Source: Parus major (lineage: Eukaryota; Chordata; Aves; Passeriformes; Paridae). Taken from it: a stretch of DNA of 64,000 nt. How positions within the stretch are numbered: the first letter of the stretch is position 1; every line of letters begins with the position of its first letter. The notes beneath the pieces were generated by a model. That model saw only the letters and a program-made list of their open reading frames with translations, ran no database searches and was not told where the DNA came from. This document shows, piece after piece, positions 35,981-50,035 of this stretch. The translations under genes and the position numbers were made by a program. Location: assembly GCF_001522545.3 (NCBI RefSeq), contig NC_031769.1, positions 16,838,577 to 16,902,576 of the forward strand. The letters run 5' to 3'.

Positions 35981-38249
35981 ACCTTCTGAATTGGTCTTGT
36001 ACAAGGTAAAGCCCTTACAGGCTGTTCACCAGGAACTTGTACAGGGGAATTAAATGCAGAGTAGAGGAAGTTTCATTAGAGGATTAATCTGTTTTGTCAT
36101 ATGACATAATTTGAAAGCCAGGATATAAATTTAATAAGAAAAGCAGTGAAGAGGTTTGGAAAAGGATGGTTAAATAAAACTGAAACAAGAGCTTTCATTC
36201 CTGCAGTTAAGTAATTTTCAGTTACTGTTGATGTCAGTTTCACTTATGAAATCTGGTTGAAGGTATTTGGGTAAGTTGTGCTATGTCCATGTCTTGCTGC
36301 ATCTTAGTGGAGTGCAGGTCTTCTGTCATGGTTTGACACGTGATATTTCATGCAAACACACCCAGGTCATGGAGCTTCTGCCATTTGACCTGAAGTTGCT
36401 GAATGTTGATTTTTTAAAAAATAATTCCTCACTTGAAAGACAAGGTTAGGAAATACATTGTCCTTTTACAGACATAGTAAAAAATGAAAGCAAAAGCCTC
36501 CAGAAGAGAACCATGTTTTTTTTTTGCACAGACTGATTGCTGTCAGTTATGTAATGAGGAGCTTGGCACATGTGCAGTAGTTTGTGATTGATGGGTCACA
36601 GTGTGTGTACTCACACTTGGGACAAGACTGGTAAAATACATTCCTAAAATACACTGTGAGCTTAATATGATGTAAGGTGAAATTTTTGTTAAGGATCAAG
36701 ACCTGCTGCTGGGTGAAAGACGGTTGTGTTGACACAAGGTAGACTTTGCTGAAATATAAGTGACTCTGAATTTAATTCATGTGAGTTTGTTATATAGTCA
36801 ATAGTCAGCCTGTAGTTTTCTACTTATAAACCTCCTGCTTGCTTCTTGGTTTCTACTAGTGTGTTGCTTTTCCCACTATTCCACGTAATCAACTATGTTT
36901 GTTTTTCTTTAAATTTCTTTTTGAATATTGTGTTTTTCTAGAACTTGTTTCCTAGGATTTTTTGGCTGTAATATTAGTACTCCTTTGAGTACTGACAGAA
37001 GTCTGATACCTGATATGTTATGATTGATTTAAGACTTGCTTGTTAAAATGATAGGGTTTTTTAAATGGTAATTTCATTAAGTTTCAGTGGCACATTAATT
37101 TCAGACTTTGAATATAGCTCTCACAGACTGTCTCAAACTTGTTGATGACATTTTGTGTGGTGTGTTCTTTTACGTACAGAAAATGTGTTGGTGAGTGAAC
37201 AGTTTTTTAGTCTATTGGCATACACTGGCTCGGGTGGGTTTATGTACTGTATCCTAGGTTTGGGCACCTGAATTTCTGTCTCAGGTTGTTTATATCAGTC
37301 TTTAGTTAGTGAAAGTTTCTTTGAGATTTTAAGTGCTAGTACATTTATTCCATACTTACTTGGAGTCTTTAGAGTGAGAATTTTTTACCTTTTTAATTAG
37401 TTCTGCACTGTAGCTCTGAACTTTTCAGTTAAAAAAATAATAAAAAAATCCTTGAGCCTTTATTCTATCCAGCTTTTTTACACAGGGAATCTTGCTCATT
37501 AATGTACTTTGTGCTTAGTATTCAATATAGAGGTACGTTTTTAATGTGTGACAGATTATTCATGTTCGGTTAAATCTTTGTGTGCCTTTGTATGTTGTCA
37601 ATCACACCTGACATGCATCTTAAAAATGAGGACCACTTTAATGCCCTCTCTTTCGCTTCTCACCTTGTCCTCTTCCTTCTGAACTGTTTATTCCTCCGTT
37701 TCTGGGGTTTCTTTCTATTGTTCAGTGCGTGGCAAGACTTTCTTCTTTACTGAGTAGAAGACTTAAGAAGGGCCAGGGAATTAGGTGCTGATTTTGCACC
37801 TCTGGAGGTCATTGTTCAAATACTTCAGTGAGGGGAAAAAAATTAGCATCAGTGTGAGTAGTGGTGCTGGTGTAATTGTTGTTGCTGTGCTTGTGTAGCA
37901 TATCTGGTTGGCCGTACTGTTGACAATGTTTGTAAACATTTGTACTCTGTGATCTCTGAAGGTGTTGGTGTCGTTCCCAATCTGTTTGCCCTTGTGTTCC
38001 TCCCAGAAGACCATGCCCAGAGTTTGGCACGTCCTCGCTGCAGGACATGGAGGACTGGAGCGAGGGAAGGCGTTCAGGGCCTGCAGTGCCTGCCTGGACA
38101 CCAGCCCACTGACACCAGCTTCGCTCACCCGAGGCAGGGAAAGCTGAGGAGGCAGCTGGATGGGGCCTTCAGCCTCTTGAAAGGGAAGGGATGACAAAAT
38201 GGGTGTGGTAAGGGAAGCTTCAGGTCAAGGCAAGGAGAAAAAAAAATAC
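35981..38249 (+). other. Long intron between CR1 remnants, with a CpG-richer pocket at 38,020-38,150
   Basis: Stop-rich AT-rich sequence to about 37,780, followed by a GC-richer patch with clustered CpGs (tcctcgctg, gagcgagg, ggcgttc, ttcgctcacccgagg). Open frames of 60-138 codons cross the patch on both strands, but none is recognisable. The patch could be the upstream part of the CR1 scrap that follows or an independent conserved element. Confidence 0.5.
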
Positions 38250-38345
38250 TGTTAAGGTGGCTAAACACTGGAACAGCTTGTGAGAGGTCCTGGAACCTTC
38301 CTCTTTGGGAGACTTCTGGGGCTTCCCTGTGTGGAGACCTCTGTA
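38250..38345 (+). mobile_element. CR1 3'-region scrap, plus strand
   Basis: 'ggtggctaaacactggaacag', 'gagaggtcctggaacc' and 'cctctttgggagac' follow, in order, the CR1 3' region block describing an element read on the plus strand (a '-acactggaacagg--gcccagagaggt-gtggag-ctccttctttggaga-' pattern). The typical terminal GGTTGGA/TTCCAACC region is not evident, so it is a partial, diverged copy. Confidence 0.5.
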
Positions 38346-41300
38346 GCCTTTCATCAGCAGGCTCCAGTGCCAGGGCTGTGATTTTGTCCCTTTTTCTTGA
38401 AAAAACTGTCTGGCCTGTTGCATTGTAAAATGTCTTACTGGCATGTCCTTTCTAATAAAAATGAGGTGTTTCTTAATATAGTTATGTGAAGAAAAGGACA
38501 CCTGCCTGGGCCTGTAGACATCTTTAAAAAAATTGGAATTATATTCAACACAAAACATTGGTGTGGGGCTTTTTTTCCTTTTATTTTTTTACCCCCCTTG
38601 AGTCCTGCCTGTATAATACCTTCTGAAGATTGTGTTTTCAGTATAAAGTAAAGCTCAGTAGAAGTGTACTAGTTTGGACTAGTCTGTTTTAGAGATAAAG
38701 GTGTTTTAAGGTAAATAAAAAAACAGATGATGGGTCTTGGTTTTAGTCCTGTCTCAAGAACTTCAATGAGATGACTGCAGAGGATGTGGCATTTCATCAT
38801 CCAGAGTTTACTAGGGTGATGATTACATCAAATTTACAGTTCCTCTTCATTGCCTAACTTTGGAGGATGAAATTTTGGTAAAGAAAATGGGAATCAGGTT
38901 TACTTTGTTTAGAGTATTTTGTTTATGTGTTTCCTGTATTAACAGCTTTATTCAGGTTCAGTGCTCAGGAAAAATGAAGGTACAGATTTGCTTTCCAGAG
39001 TTTTGTTTCTTACTTTATCCTTACATTGGGGAGTTCCAGAGACTGTGTTTTAAAATCAGTTCTTGGGAACCTACTTTAACTTCTTGGTGTAAATAATTCT
39101 CTGCCAAGATCTCGGGAATAAGCAGTAGAAAAGATTGATCAGTGTGCTTCTAGGACTGATGAATCTGAAGGAAATGGTGGAGTTATGATTTAGGCCACTG
39201 TATCACAGCTACCTTGCTTGGCCTGTATTTATTAGTGAGATCAATGGATGTTACTGATTTCTAATAGTTATGTGACTATTTGTGTACAGGATTGGAGATA
39301 GGCTTGTAGCTGTCAACTTGGTGGGATGGAGCCCTATTGGCCAGAGTTCTGGTATGCCTCTGCTTATACCCTTTCATTAATAGTAAACACCCCAAAATAT
39401 TTGTAAGCTAAAAAAAAAGACATTTTGCACAGTTTTCTCCTATATAGAAAACGGAATTATTTTATTGGGTTAGAAATTAAGGGAATATATCTCCATTCCC
39501 TACTGACTGAATCACAGTAAGACCTTGTTTCTAGAATTAGCTTCAGATGAGGCTTTTTATTTATTCATTTTCTATTACGAATTGAGCAAAGATAATATTT
39601 CTCAGCAACCAGTTCCTTCTAGTTCATAGGAAGTTTTTCTCCAATCTCCTCTGAGGCCTGGCTGCACTTCTAGTGGCATTCTTAGGAGTCTTTGGCTGAA
39701 ATGGTTCACAGAAGTGGCAAGCAGTAAGCTGTTACGCTGGCCAAGCCCATCACTTCTAGAAATGTCATGTAGGTTTGAGAGATCATTTGGAAAGTGAAAC
39801 TTGCTTATTAATTGGATTTTTTTGTGCTGATGAATGGTAATGTGCTAATAAGAATAAAACTTCTGTTTTTTGATATGCTTCCTGCATTTAGGGAAGCAAA
39901 CATTCTCTTTAAACCTTTGAGAGGATACCCTGACTTTTTTCCTAAGAATTTTGGAATGATGAATTGTGCCACCAGCATAGTGAGGTTTAGGACCATAATT
40001 TTAAGCGACACATCGTTACTGAGATCTACTTAGATACCATCCCTGTGGAGCTACATGTGTTGAGTTCTGTGGTTTTTTGCAATCAGTGTATTTCCCTTTA
40101 GTGGTAAGCACTAAAAATTACCCTGGGTTCACAGTGTAATTGAAATGTTGAGGCCAGAGGGTGAAGCTATTGACTTCCTCTCTAAATGTAATGGGGCAGT
40201 GCTTCTAGTTGATGAAAAACAGGTCTTTGCCAGTAGTGTTTCGCATACTGTGTATTTTTATCATAAAAGTTGCTTTTATCCTGTGGTTAAGAAATAGAAA
40301 GGTTTTAAATTCCATTGTATGGAAAAATCATTAAGTATCGTATCAAGTCTCTTTCATGCCACAGGTAATTTGGCTGTTGCATACAGACAAATTCAGACAC
40401 CTGGCTTCTCTGCACCTTTGATCCTTTAGATGTGCATTGCAGTAATTTTACGTAGTGCTTTTCACATTGCATCTGAAAATACATTTCATTGTCTGAACTG
40501 TAAAAAGTGGGATTTTGGATGTACTCCTTTCTTCAACATAATGCTGCTTTTAGCATCTGCGTGGTCTGTACTTCACTGTTCTGAATTTCCTTACTAGATG
40601 CTTAGACCTGGAGCTGTACCCTGTAAAGAGAAGTGCAGCGCTACTTTTGCTCTGCCTGTATTTTGTGAATTTGAACTCTTGCTCCCTAGAAAAAAAAAAA
40701 GATCTTTAGCTCTACAGACATACAGAAAATGAGGAAAATACAGTTTAATCTGTTGGAAAATGTATATTGATCAGAAAAAAAAGCTTATTGTTCTACCTGT
40801 GCTCATATTATTTTTTGTCGAGAATATGGCTGATGTCATAATTTTCAGTTGCATTTTTTTTTTCTAAAGGATGTATATAAGTATTATAAGTTTGAAATGT
40901 ACTACCTTATAGTTCTGCAAGTTTCTTCTTTTACTTTTGATAACAAGATCATAATATCGTTTCTGTAGGATAATTGCATGCTAAATTAGCATTAGGCAGT
41001 ACAGGTGAAAATGCAAGGCTCATTTTCTTCAGGCAAAAGATAGTGTCAGTAGCAAGTGATGTAATGAAGTGAAGAAGTAAAAATTCTTGAATCTGATTTA
41101 TTTTGTTCATGGCATCAGTCTGTCCATCTGTTAGTTGCTCTGCAGTTGCTCTTGAGGTCCCTGGCCAATTTTGGTCAAATTTCAAGGCAGGAAGAAAGTC
41201 TCAGAGAATAACAAAGTGCCTGGAAATTCAGAGCCACTCAGTAGGTAGATGGAGGAGAAGCCCCAGTCATGCTTCTCACTGAAGGTGCGATGGGGGAGCT

Positions 41301-44300
41301 GTTGTGGCCAGTCAGTCAGCACATGTGTGACTGCCAAAAACCATTCTTTCCCTTACAGGGGATCTGACAGGATGAAAGAAGATGAGGGGGAGTTACAAGA
41401 TGTATGAGGCCGAAGTCAGTTCTACTACTCATGTAACAGCTTGATATATTTGTTTCTGAAATAGACTTTAAGCCGCCTTAGAATTCCAAAGCTCCCTGGA
41501 AAATTTGCTAACTTGTTTTAAAGAGTATTTTCTTCCAAGTAAATCTACCTTTGGATGAATGAAGACTTTAGAGAAGAGATGGAAATTTTCACATTGGTGG
41601 GGAAGAGCTTTGATCAAATCCACATATTTTTTAAAACAAAAAAGAATGGAAGTCATGAAAGTTAGTTTCAGATTGTGTCACTTGTGATCTGATAACACTG
41701 TTCATGCAAACCTGGGCTTGCTCCTAATAGAAAAAATATGGAAAAAATGAAGGAAAAATCTGAATTTTTGAACCTCTTCAAGTTACTTAAATTGCTTAGA
41801 GAGATTACTAGATATTAGAGATTAATCTTTGAGGTTTTTTTAAAAAGACCAGAGTTTAAGCCTCTGAAAACGCAGCATATTGGAAGCATGTTTATAGGTT
41901 CTAAACTAAAATTTTATTTGTAAACTTGATGTACAGGGAACAGGGGTGTTTGATTTTGTTGTTAGTTTGAGGTATCTCATCTTCATTAAAAGGAACGAAA
42001 GCTTCATTGAAGTTCTAGACAAGCCTCTGGCACTGTGCAAGTCAATAAAATTTGGGGACAGTCAGAAGAGAAAGATAGGCATAAGTCATCAAACTGTATT
42101 AGTTAACAAGCTGTTTTTATTTAACTCTTCTTCTCATTGGAGTGACAAGTGGTGATACTTGTTTCTCTACTGGGTTCTGTAGCTTGAGTGTGACAGGACT
42201 TCTCTGTACTGCATTATGTTGCCTGTAATCAATACAACAAATTGCCTGACAGATTTGAAAACCTAACCTGGAGTTGCTTTATTTGTAGCATATGTTAGCT
42301 GGTATATTTACACTATATCCTTGTACAAAAGGAAAGGAGAAGTGCAGGTGTGAAGAATGTTGCTCCTTAGTAATCCAATATCTTAGAGTCTATGCCCAAG
42401 CATCTGCAGGAAAAAATGTGCTGACAAAGGACTCCAGACTGCACTGAGTAATTCTGTGTAAATAATGATTTTACATGGCACCTTCCTCTGTAGCATTTGC
42501 ATAGCATTAACAATGTGGGAGTTCTATTCAACCTTATATTTCAGACCATAGGTGGGAACAGGACAAAGGCTTTTGGAAAGGCTCCTGTGAAAGGTACTCT
42601 GAGATCTCCCTTGGTGTGGAGGTAAGGTGGCCAAGGAGTGTTCAGCATCATGGGCCTCGCCAGCTGGAGTGCAGCAGCCTTAAACAAGAGTGCTCTAGGA
42701 GCTTAGGGTTCTTGCTGCTGTGGGAAACCTACAGGGAGGTATTAAGGAATAAATGTTCACTTACAAGTTTTTTTTTTAGGATTTTTTTACCTATGTACAA
42801 TGACTGATCATTACTTGAATTTTGGGAGAGCAATTCTAAAAAAAACTCATAAAACTCATGTCATTCTGAAGTCTAACACCTTGAAGAACTAGTGCTGAGT
42901 TTGAAGCTTTTTGACTCTGATAGTGCAGATGGTAAAGTTTAAAATTACAAAGATTGCCAATCTGTAAGGGTAAATTATCATTTAATAAAAACATATTTTC
43001 ATTATTAATGGATAAAAACCCTGTATGTTAAGAATGGCAAAATAAAGATGTTCTATGAAAAATAAGATCAGTAATACTATGTAATATATCTTCCAGCATA
43101 CCAAAACTGATTTTCTGTGTTTCTTTTTTGGTTGTCAGTTCAGTCAATGAACTAGCTAAGTGAAATGAATGTTAGGAAATTTTTAACTGTAATTGAGATT
43201 AGACTTCTGCTTTCTGAAGTTGGAGCTTACCTTTCTGACTGAGAGCTTGGTACAGTCCCTTTCATGTTCCACTGGTGGACTGCCTTCCAGCTGAGGGCAA
43301 AAGAATGCAGAGGAAGCAAATGTGATTATTTTGCTAGCTGATAAACTCGAATTGCTTCATACAAGCTCTAGTAATTTTATTTTAATGAAGATTTTATTTT
43401 CTCATTTTAGCTGGCTTCAGGAAGAGCTCAGCTGTCCTGATTGCCAGTTGTAAGGCTATGTTAACTTCAGAATTTGTACTTGGTGTTGGAAAAAGGATGG
43501 TTTGTTGTTATTCTCTGTATATCAGATTTGTGCTTTGAAGTAGGCCACGTTGTCAAGTACTGAGAACCTACTACTCTAACAGAAATAGGAGGATTTTATT
43601 GAAAATGTCTTACTAGTTCTTGTGTTTACCAACAGTAATAATTTATAATTCTGGTTCTCCTCTTGCAGACTGAATGCAGAGAAAGCAGGAATATGTCTGT
43701 GTTCTGATAAGGCTGGCACTGTGGAGTGAAATGGGTGTTGCTTTCTGGGATTGTCTTTCAGGAAAGCAGTTCTCTGTACAGAAACAGTTCAGCCATGTGA
43801 GCACCCTCTGGTCTCAATAAGAGGGTATTGGGCTGTAAGTGAAGGTGCTTCAGTGTCGTCACAGTTGCTGGTTAGTTTTATCCTAGCCTTGTATTTAGAG
43901 ATTGCTAGATTATTGAGAAGAATAACTGTATTATAATAGATTTGCTGTCTAAATAAATGTCCCAATAAATGGAAAGGATTTTCTCTGTGATCACCAGAGT
44001 TATCGCTGTATTTTCCTGTATTTTCCTTTATGTTACTATAGGCATTAACGTGTGTAGGGGTTCTATTTTATTACAAGGGAAATTTCAGAATTCTGAAGCC
44101 CAGTCTTAAGCAGGCAAGTAACTTAGTTCTGGCTTTGTGCTGGGATCAGAAACAGCCAAGCTGATCACATGGCACTACAGTGTAGTGAAGAGTGGGAAGA
44201 CAACAGGAAGTCCCTGTTAGAATTCTTCCTGTGGTGGTGCTCAAGCCAGTTGTAAACCCGTGTTTGTTCAGACAGCATCACTAATACTGTAAGTGAAAAG

Positions 44301-47300
44301 CCTTCTGTGAAAGAACATGTGTGTGCTGTCCAAAACCGTTACATTTGATGTGATTTAATTTGGATGCTTTTACCATCATTCCTGAGGGTAAAAGAAAAAA
44401 CAAAAAAGAAAAGAAATCCTGCCTACTTTCTAACCTGATCATGGCTGCATCGTTGCTGGTGTGTACACTGTCTTCTAGAGATTCAGATGTAATCAAGAAA
44501 CAGTACTGTAAAATTTGGTACATAAAATGTATCTTACAGTTGTTTTCATGGGGATGAGTAAATGGTGGGGGGGTGGTACATTATGGAATAAGCATTGCAG
44601 TAGTTTTTTTCCATGTTTTGCTCAGACATGAAAAATTACCAAGTAGAGAAATTTCAAATTAAGTCACATTGCGTTTTGTTGTAGACATGATGATGTAAAG
44701 TAACCAGGTGAATAGTACTAATGTGATTTAAAATGCACTTAACAAATAGACTTTTGTAAAATTTTTGCTAGGTTTTGCTGTTTTCATCTTCTGCTGACAT
44801 GAAAAACTAATAGAATAAGTGGACAGTGAAACAAAACTGGTATAGTTGTGTGGACGCTGGATTAGATAAACAGGAATTTTCACAAGAACAGTACCTTTGC
44901 CATCCAGGAACTTGCAGGTGGAAAGCAAGTGATCAGCTCTTGGGAGACACTGAGTAGGTAGCAGTGATGATAGCTTCAGTAAACTCTACGTGTTCTCAGG
45001 AGTTTAATCTCATTAACACCATAAATGTTACCAAGTGTTTAATGGTGTGACAGAAGTATATTTTGCATAAGAGTAGACATGACTTTTATTTCTTACACCG
45101 TCCCCACTGAACTTGGCTGTGCATTTCTTAAATAGAGTATTAAAAACTTGCTTCCAGTTTCTAAAGATTGCCAGCTGCTTTACTAGAGTGCAGTTTGAGG
45201 AATCAAATCCTGTTTTATATCCAGTATATTCATTTTTATGGGATAACATGCAGAAGGACACTTTCCTATAGCTAAAGCTAGTAAAAAGTTAGGTTTTGTT
45301 TGGACGTTAATTGTTTTCTGAAACAGAGAGATCTGTGGCTGTATATGTCAGATAAAGAAAAGGAAGTGCTAGAGGTTGGTTAAAGAAAGGAAACACAGAA
45401 CTAGTCTACTGAAAATAACTATGGCTAAAATCCAAGGAAGTGGGCATTACTTGAGCTTAACTGGTGAACTGATTGCTCAAGAGAAAAGAACTTTTCTATG
45501 TTTTGACTCAGACTGACACTTGACAGATCAATCCTGCTATCACATGTTCTTCTTGGAAGCAAACATGATGGTGAAATTGTCTTGAGAGTGAACGCAGGAA
45601 AATTTTTGAAGAATTAGGCAGCCAAAGTGATGAGTGCCTTACTGCATGAGTTTTAAAAACAATTACTAGAGCAACTCTCTTTATGTGATTTAGATATTGT
45701 GAATTTTTTTGTGGGGTGATGGAATGGTGTCTTTACAAAATGCATCATAAAATACATTGTTGAAGTAATCTAATGAGCTTACACATTGATAAAATGCAAG
45801 TTGCATTTATGCAGAAGAAAAATTACAGTTATGCTAATCTCAGTTATTTTCTTTTGCCTTTAGTTTCTGAAGGAAAAGTGATGTGTCTTGTGTGCTTTCT
45901 TAGTTTCTTGGGTTTTGGATTAAAATATCAGTATAATTGTGTCAGATGGGTATGCATGTGTTAAACAGCCTGAAATGGTACTGTGCCATCTCTTGTACCC
46001 TGCATTTTTTCCCCTTAGGGTTATCTTGTGTTTCTAACTCTGTGAACTGCGTTACATCTTAGAAAGGAGTTCTTACAGAGCGAAGGAAACACTCCATATA
46101 CTTTTTTTTCCACCATGGAGAGAGATGGTTTTTGTATTTACTGTTTCTTACTTTTTTTTTTTTAATGTTCATAGGTTTTTTTGTAACAATTTCAATGATA
46201 GGAAAGAACTCAGAATGGAATCATATTTCAGCCTCTTCCTGCTGTTGACTTGGTTTGTAGCAACTTTTTTCCTTGTTAGTCTTTGTGACCTGAGCACTGA
46301 AAACACCTGTTCTTCAGACACATTTCTCCTTTTTTGTTCTTGTGCACTTCTCAATTTCAATTGCTAAAACCCCCCCAGATTTCCACCAGAGCTTCACCAT
46401 CATCATTGTCAGTCTACACTTTGTTGGTAAAGGATTCACCCTTTGGAAGAATTGTTGCACAGCATCTTTCTGGAACGTGCTTCACCGTGCGCTGCTGATG
46501 TGCTGACCCTTGTGTATGTTTTGCTTATTTACTCATATAGAAAAAGTATCTGGAGTTTTAGGGAAATGGAAGCCCTTCCTTTTTGTGAGTATAAGCTGTT
46601 TCTGTTTCAGAAAGCTCACTGCAGTTTTTAGAGAAAAGTGTAGATACTTGAGGGGCACAATTTTAGGGAAGTTGTGCCTATTTTCTACTGTTCCTTTTTA
46701 ACCTTCTGGAATCTGCATACAAAGGAGATTTCTGAAAGAGCTGAGGAAGTTGTTTCTGAACTGTTCTTAGTTTAGTTATGTCAAAATATTGAGATCTTAA
46801 ACATGGTTTTTAACAGTAGGAGAGAACACTGAACTTGGCAACAGATGTGAGAGGACATTGGATAGGCTCTTTATTTTTTATTTAATAAATAGCATAATTG
46901 TGGTTCAACTTCATTGTGTTCTCAGAATTTTAGGTGGTCCCTTCATTATTTAAAGAGGTGGAAAGCTGACCAGCAGTAGAACTTCAAAACTTGGATGTCT
47001 TCATCATCTGTTTCTCAGTCAAAGCTCAGTGTATGATAAGGAACTCTCTGGGCAATTGAATGTTGGACTCAAATTGTCTCTGGACAGTGAGTCCTTTGGT
47101 GCTGGCTAATGTTGATGTATGTCAAACACAGGAACTATGCTTAGGAGTAAAAACAGTCTCCCAAAAAAACATGTTAACAGTAAAGAAAATAAGATTAGAA
47201 CAGGGGAGTGCTGAATTAGTGTAATTGGGTTTAACATCATACCAGGAAGTAAATGAGGGCATACCTTGTAAATGAGGGCAATTGTCAAGCTGGCTGATGA

Positions 47301-48109
47301 TGATCAGGAACAGTTTTCAGTAACAGCAGATTCAAATTTACAAGTACAAAGACTGACTTGGAGAAAAAGTTTGAGACCGTCCATTTTAAGCAATAATTGC
47401 AATTTGCTGTTGAAGGTGCTGCTCCTGCTGCAGTCTGTGAACTCCTTTTAGCTGAGGCACCTCAGTAAAGATTCAAGCTTGAAACAGCTTTTGTCCTCAG
47501 CTCATTCTTGTGCCTACTGGAATTTACAAGCATTTTGATACTGACCTTTGGCAGCAGCTGACAGGCCAAGACTGTTTCTGAAAATGTTCTCCTACTGCTC
47601 TGTATTGCTATTTATTTATTTTTTTTATCTGCAGTATTTAGACATTTCTGCATAAACTACAGTGGTGTATAAGCACTGTCCAGATTGTAGGAGATAAAAA
47701 ATGGGTTTATGATTTCCTTGAAACAGATTGGAAAATGAATGGAAAGTAATGGATAAGTAATGGCTGCTGACTTCATGGAAAGAGTTACACAAATTTGATT
47801 CTGAGTTGTAACTGCTGTTTGTTTAATAATAACAGAACTGTACTGTAAGAGATTTCTAATACAGTATGTTGAATACTTGATTAGGAGGTTGAGTACTTCA
47901 TAGGAGATAAATATGGAGTGATGTTTGATTAATAATCTAAAAGTAGATGATCGACAATAAAACAAATCACTGCAAAATTGTACTGAAATACTGTTTAAGA
48001 AGAACTTGATTGATGTTGATTTTAGTATAGAACAGCAGTCTTCTCTTAATTTTCCAGATCTACTTTCACTCTTACCTCTGCCTTACTTAGTTGGTGACAG
48101 CATTTTTCC

Positions 48110-48345
48110 ACAGTCCCAACAAATGTGCAGCTGGCTGCTTTTCCAGCCATGTGTAGGCTGCCCCAAACGCTCTGCCAGCATCCCTGCTGCCAGTGCTGCA
48201 GGGTGCCGGGTTCTTCCTCCTTCCAGCATTGCTGTCCTGGGGACTTCACCGCCTCAGTCTGCTCTGGCATCTCTGCAGTAACCCCCTGCTCTGTAAAACC
48301 TTCCCAGACATCCTCTCCAAGATTTCTCAAGCTTGGAGAGTTGTC
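48110..48345. other. GC-richer intronic block with several open frames
   Basis: This block is C/T-rich and clearly higher in GC than its surroundings. It is open in three plus-strand frames (48,006-48,281; 48,125-48,376; 48,193-48,492) and one minus-strand frame (48,046-48,372). Simultaneous opening in many frames argues for composition rather than coding. The translations resemble nothing I know. It may be an old repeat fragment. Confidence 0.35.
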
Positions 48346-49867
48346 TCTTGTGAGGAAGTGTATCTGTTCCACCTAGTAATAGTTGCTAAGCAGGACATTT
48401 CTTCTAGCCACATGTCATGTCAGCCCTGCCTGCTTCATTACAGACTGTCTAACTTGAGATGTTATTGTTCTGCTTTTTTTTCCTTCACCTGAGAACACAT
48501 TCATTTTGTGCCGTGTTGCACTGGTACTGCTGTTCTCTCTTTTGCACAATTAGGTGGTATAAAGATAATAGAGAATCTCCTGCCATATATATCTTAAAAT
48601 GAACCAGAATAGATTTATTTTTTTTGTACACAGCAGGGTCTTGGAAGTTTTCAGACTATTCACATTGGCAAGAAGGGAAGAGGTTGGCTTGGACTCCGGT
48701 ATTAATTTCCAGGGTTCTTCAGATGAGAAATTGGAACAAGATTTTTTTTATTTGTTTTGGTTAAAACAAATGAGGCCTTATTTGTATAACTGTCTCAAAG
48801 TTAGAGCAGCTCTTTGGCCACACCATTTGTCTGTCATGTACGAGTTTGTTTTGTTTCCAGACTGCTTTTATGACACACATTTTCTTTGACATTTGAAGTA
48901 CTTTTCAGTCATTTGGCCATTGCTGAACCAAAGGGTGAATTGGCCACTTGTTCCCTTCCCTTCTTCTTTTCCCAAGACAGTTTTCTCTCTCTTGCATCTT
49001 GTGGAGTTGCTAGATAATTGTATAATTTAAACTGCAGGTTATTCTAAGTTGGTTCTGTGACTAGTCTAATAGTTTGTGTAGTTACCAGATAAAATGTGTT
49101 TCTGCAGAAACTCATTTCCTGTGTTTGAGTGTCACTTTGAAGTGAGAATATTAGGTAAGCAGTCAGGATACCATAAGTGAGGTTCATGCTAAAATAGGAT
49201 TGTTGTTTGCAGATTGCAAAAAAGGAATACATGAAGAAAGGAAGGAACTTTTCCAGTATTTCTTCAGTTTCTCAGGATCCCTCTGGTGTTGCAGCCCTGA
49301 CCTATAGGATTGTCATCCTTTATTAACAGATGGCTGCCAGCATTTCTGTGCAATGCTAACAGTACTTCTACAGGTTTGAAGAGAAGTCTGCAGTTTAAGG
49401 GTACAAAGTAGATAAACGTATATAATTTTTATGAACACTGTGACGTTTCCCTAACTTTGAAAAGTTGCTGTATTGTGCTGTTTTAAAAGAAGCATCCTGA
49501 GCTTTTGAATCTCATGTACAATTTGGTGAGCCACCATTGCAGCTGTGCCTAAGGAAGTTTTAAGATTCATATGATACAAATTATGACACTAAATGGTTTA
49601 TATTTAGAGTGATTTCAGGAGGAGCAAAAATGAGGGGGGGTAGGGAAAAGAGCAAGTGCTGTTTGAGAGTGCATTTCTGTTTGCTTTATTGTGGTTTCTT
49701 AGGATGTTCTTATTTCCCATATATTCCTAAGAATGCATAATTTGTCAGCTTCGGAAGTATTATTTTGAAGAATGTTATGCAATTCTGTCAATTTATCTTG
49801 TTGACTTGACACATAGTTGGGGTGGGAAGGGACACTGAACAGGAAGGAAAGTCCTTGTTCCTGAATG

Positions 49868-50035
49868 TCGTTGCTGCATAGCTCTCATATCCTCGAGGAT
49901 CACCCGGACAAAAGCTGAGTCAGAGCACAGCAGCGCTCTGCACTACAGCAATGGCCCAGTTCAGGATTTTGGACTGCATGATCAATCACAACTGGAGTTT
50001 CATATGTAACCTGTACTGTGCATGGAGCGATCAGG
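49868..50035. promoter_or_regulatory. Candidate enhancer or conserved element with AP-1 site
   Basis: CpGs cluster here (tgtcgttg, cctcgagg, acccggac, agcgctc, gagcgatc) in otherwise CpG-poor intron. A perfect AP-1/bZIP site, TGAGTCA, lies at 49,916-49,922 in the context GCTGAGTCAGAGC. It is followed by a 6-bp inverted repeat, CAGAGC (49,921-49,926) and GCTCTG (49,935-49,940). A minus-strand open frame (49,900-50,097) has no recognisable product. The regulatory call is an inference. Confidence 0.4.

Noticed and set aside
46125..46367. Hydrophobic 80-codon open frame resembling a small membrane protein
   Set aside because: Phe/Leu/Ser richness follows from the T-rich composition; an overlapping minus-strand frame is equally open and no family is recognisable.
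48006..48492. A protein-coding exon at 48.0-48.5 kb
   Set aside because: Three plus-strand frames and one minus-strand frame are open at once, with no recognisable domain; composition explains it.
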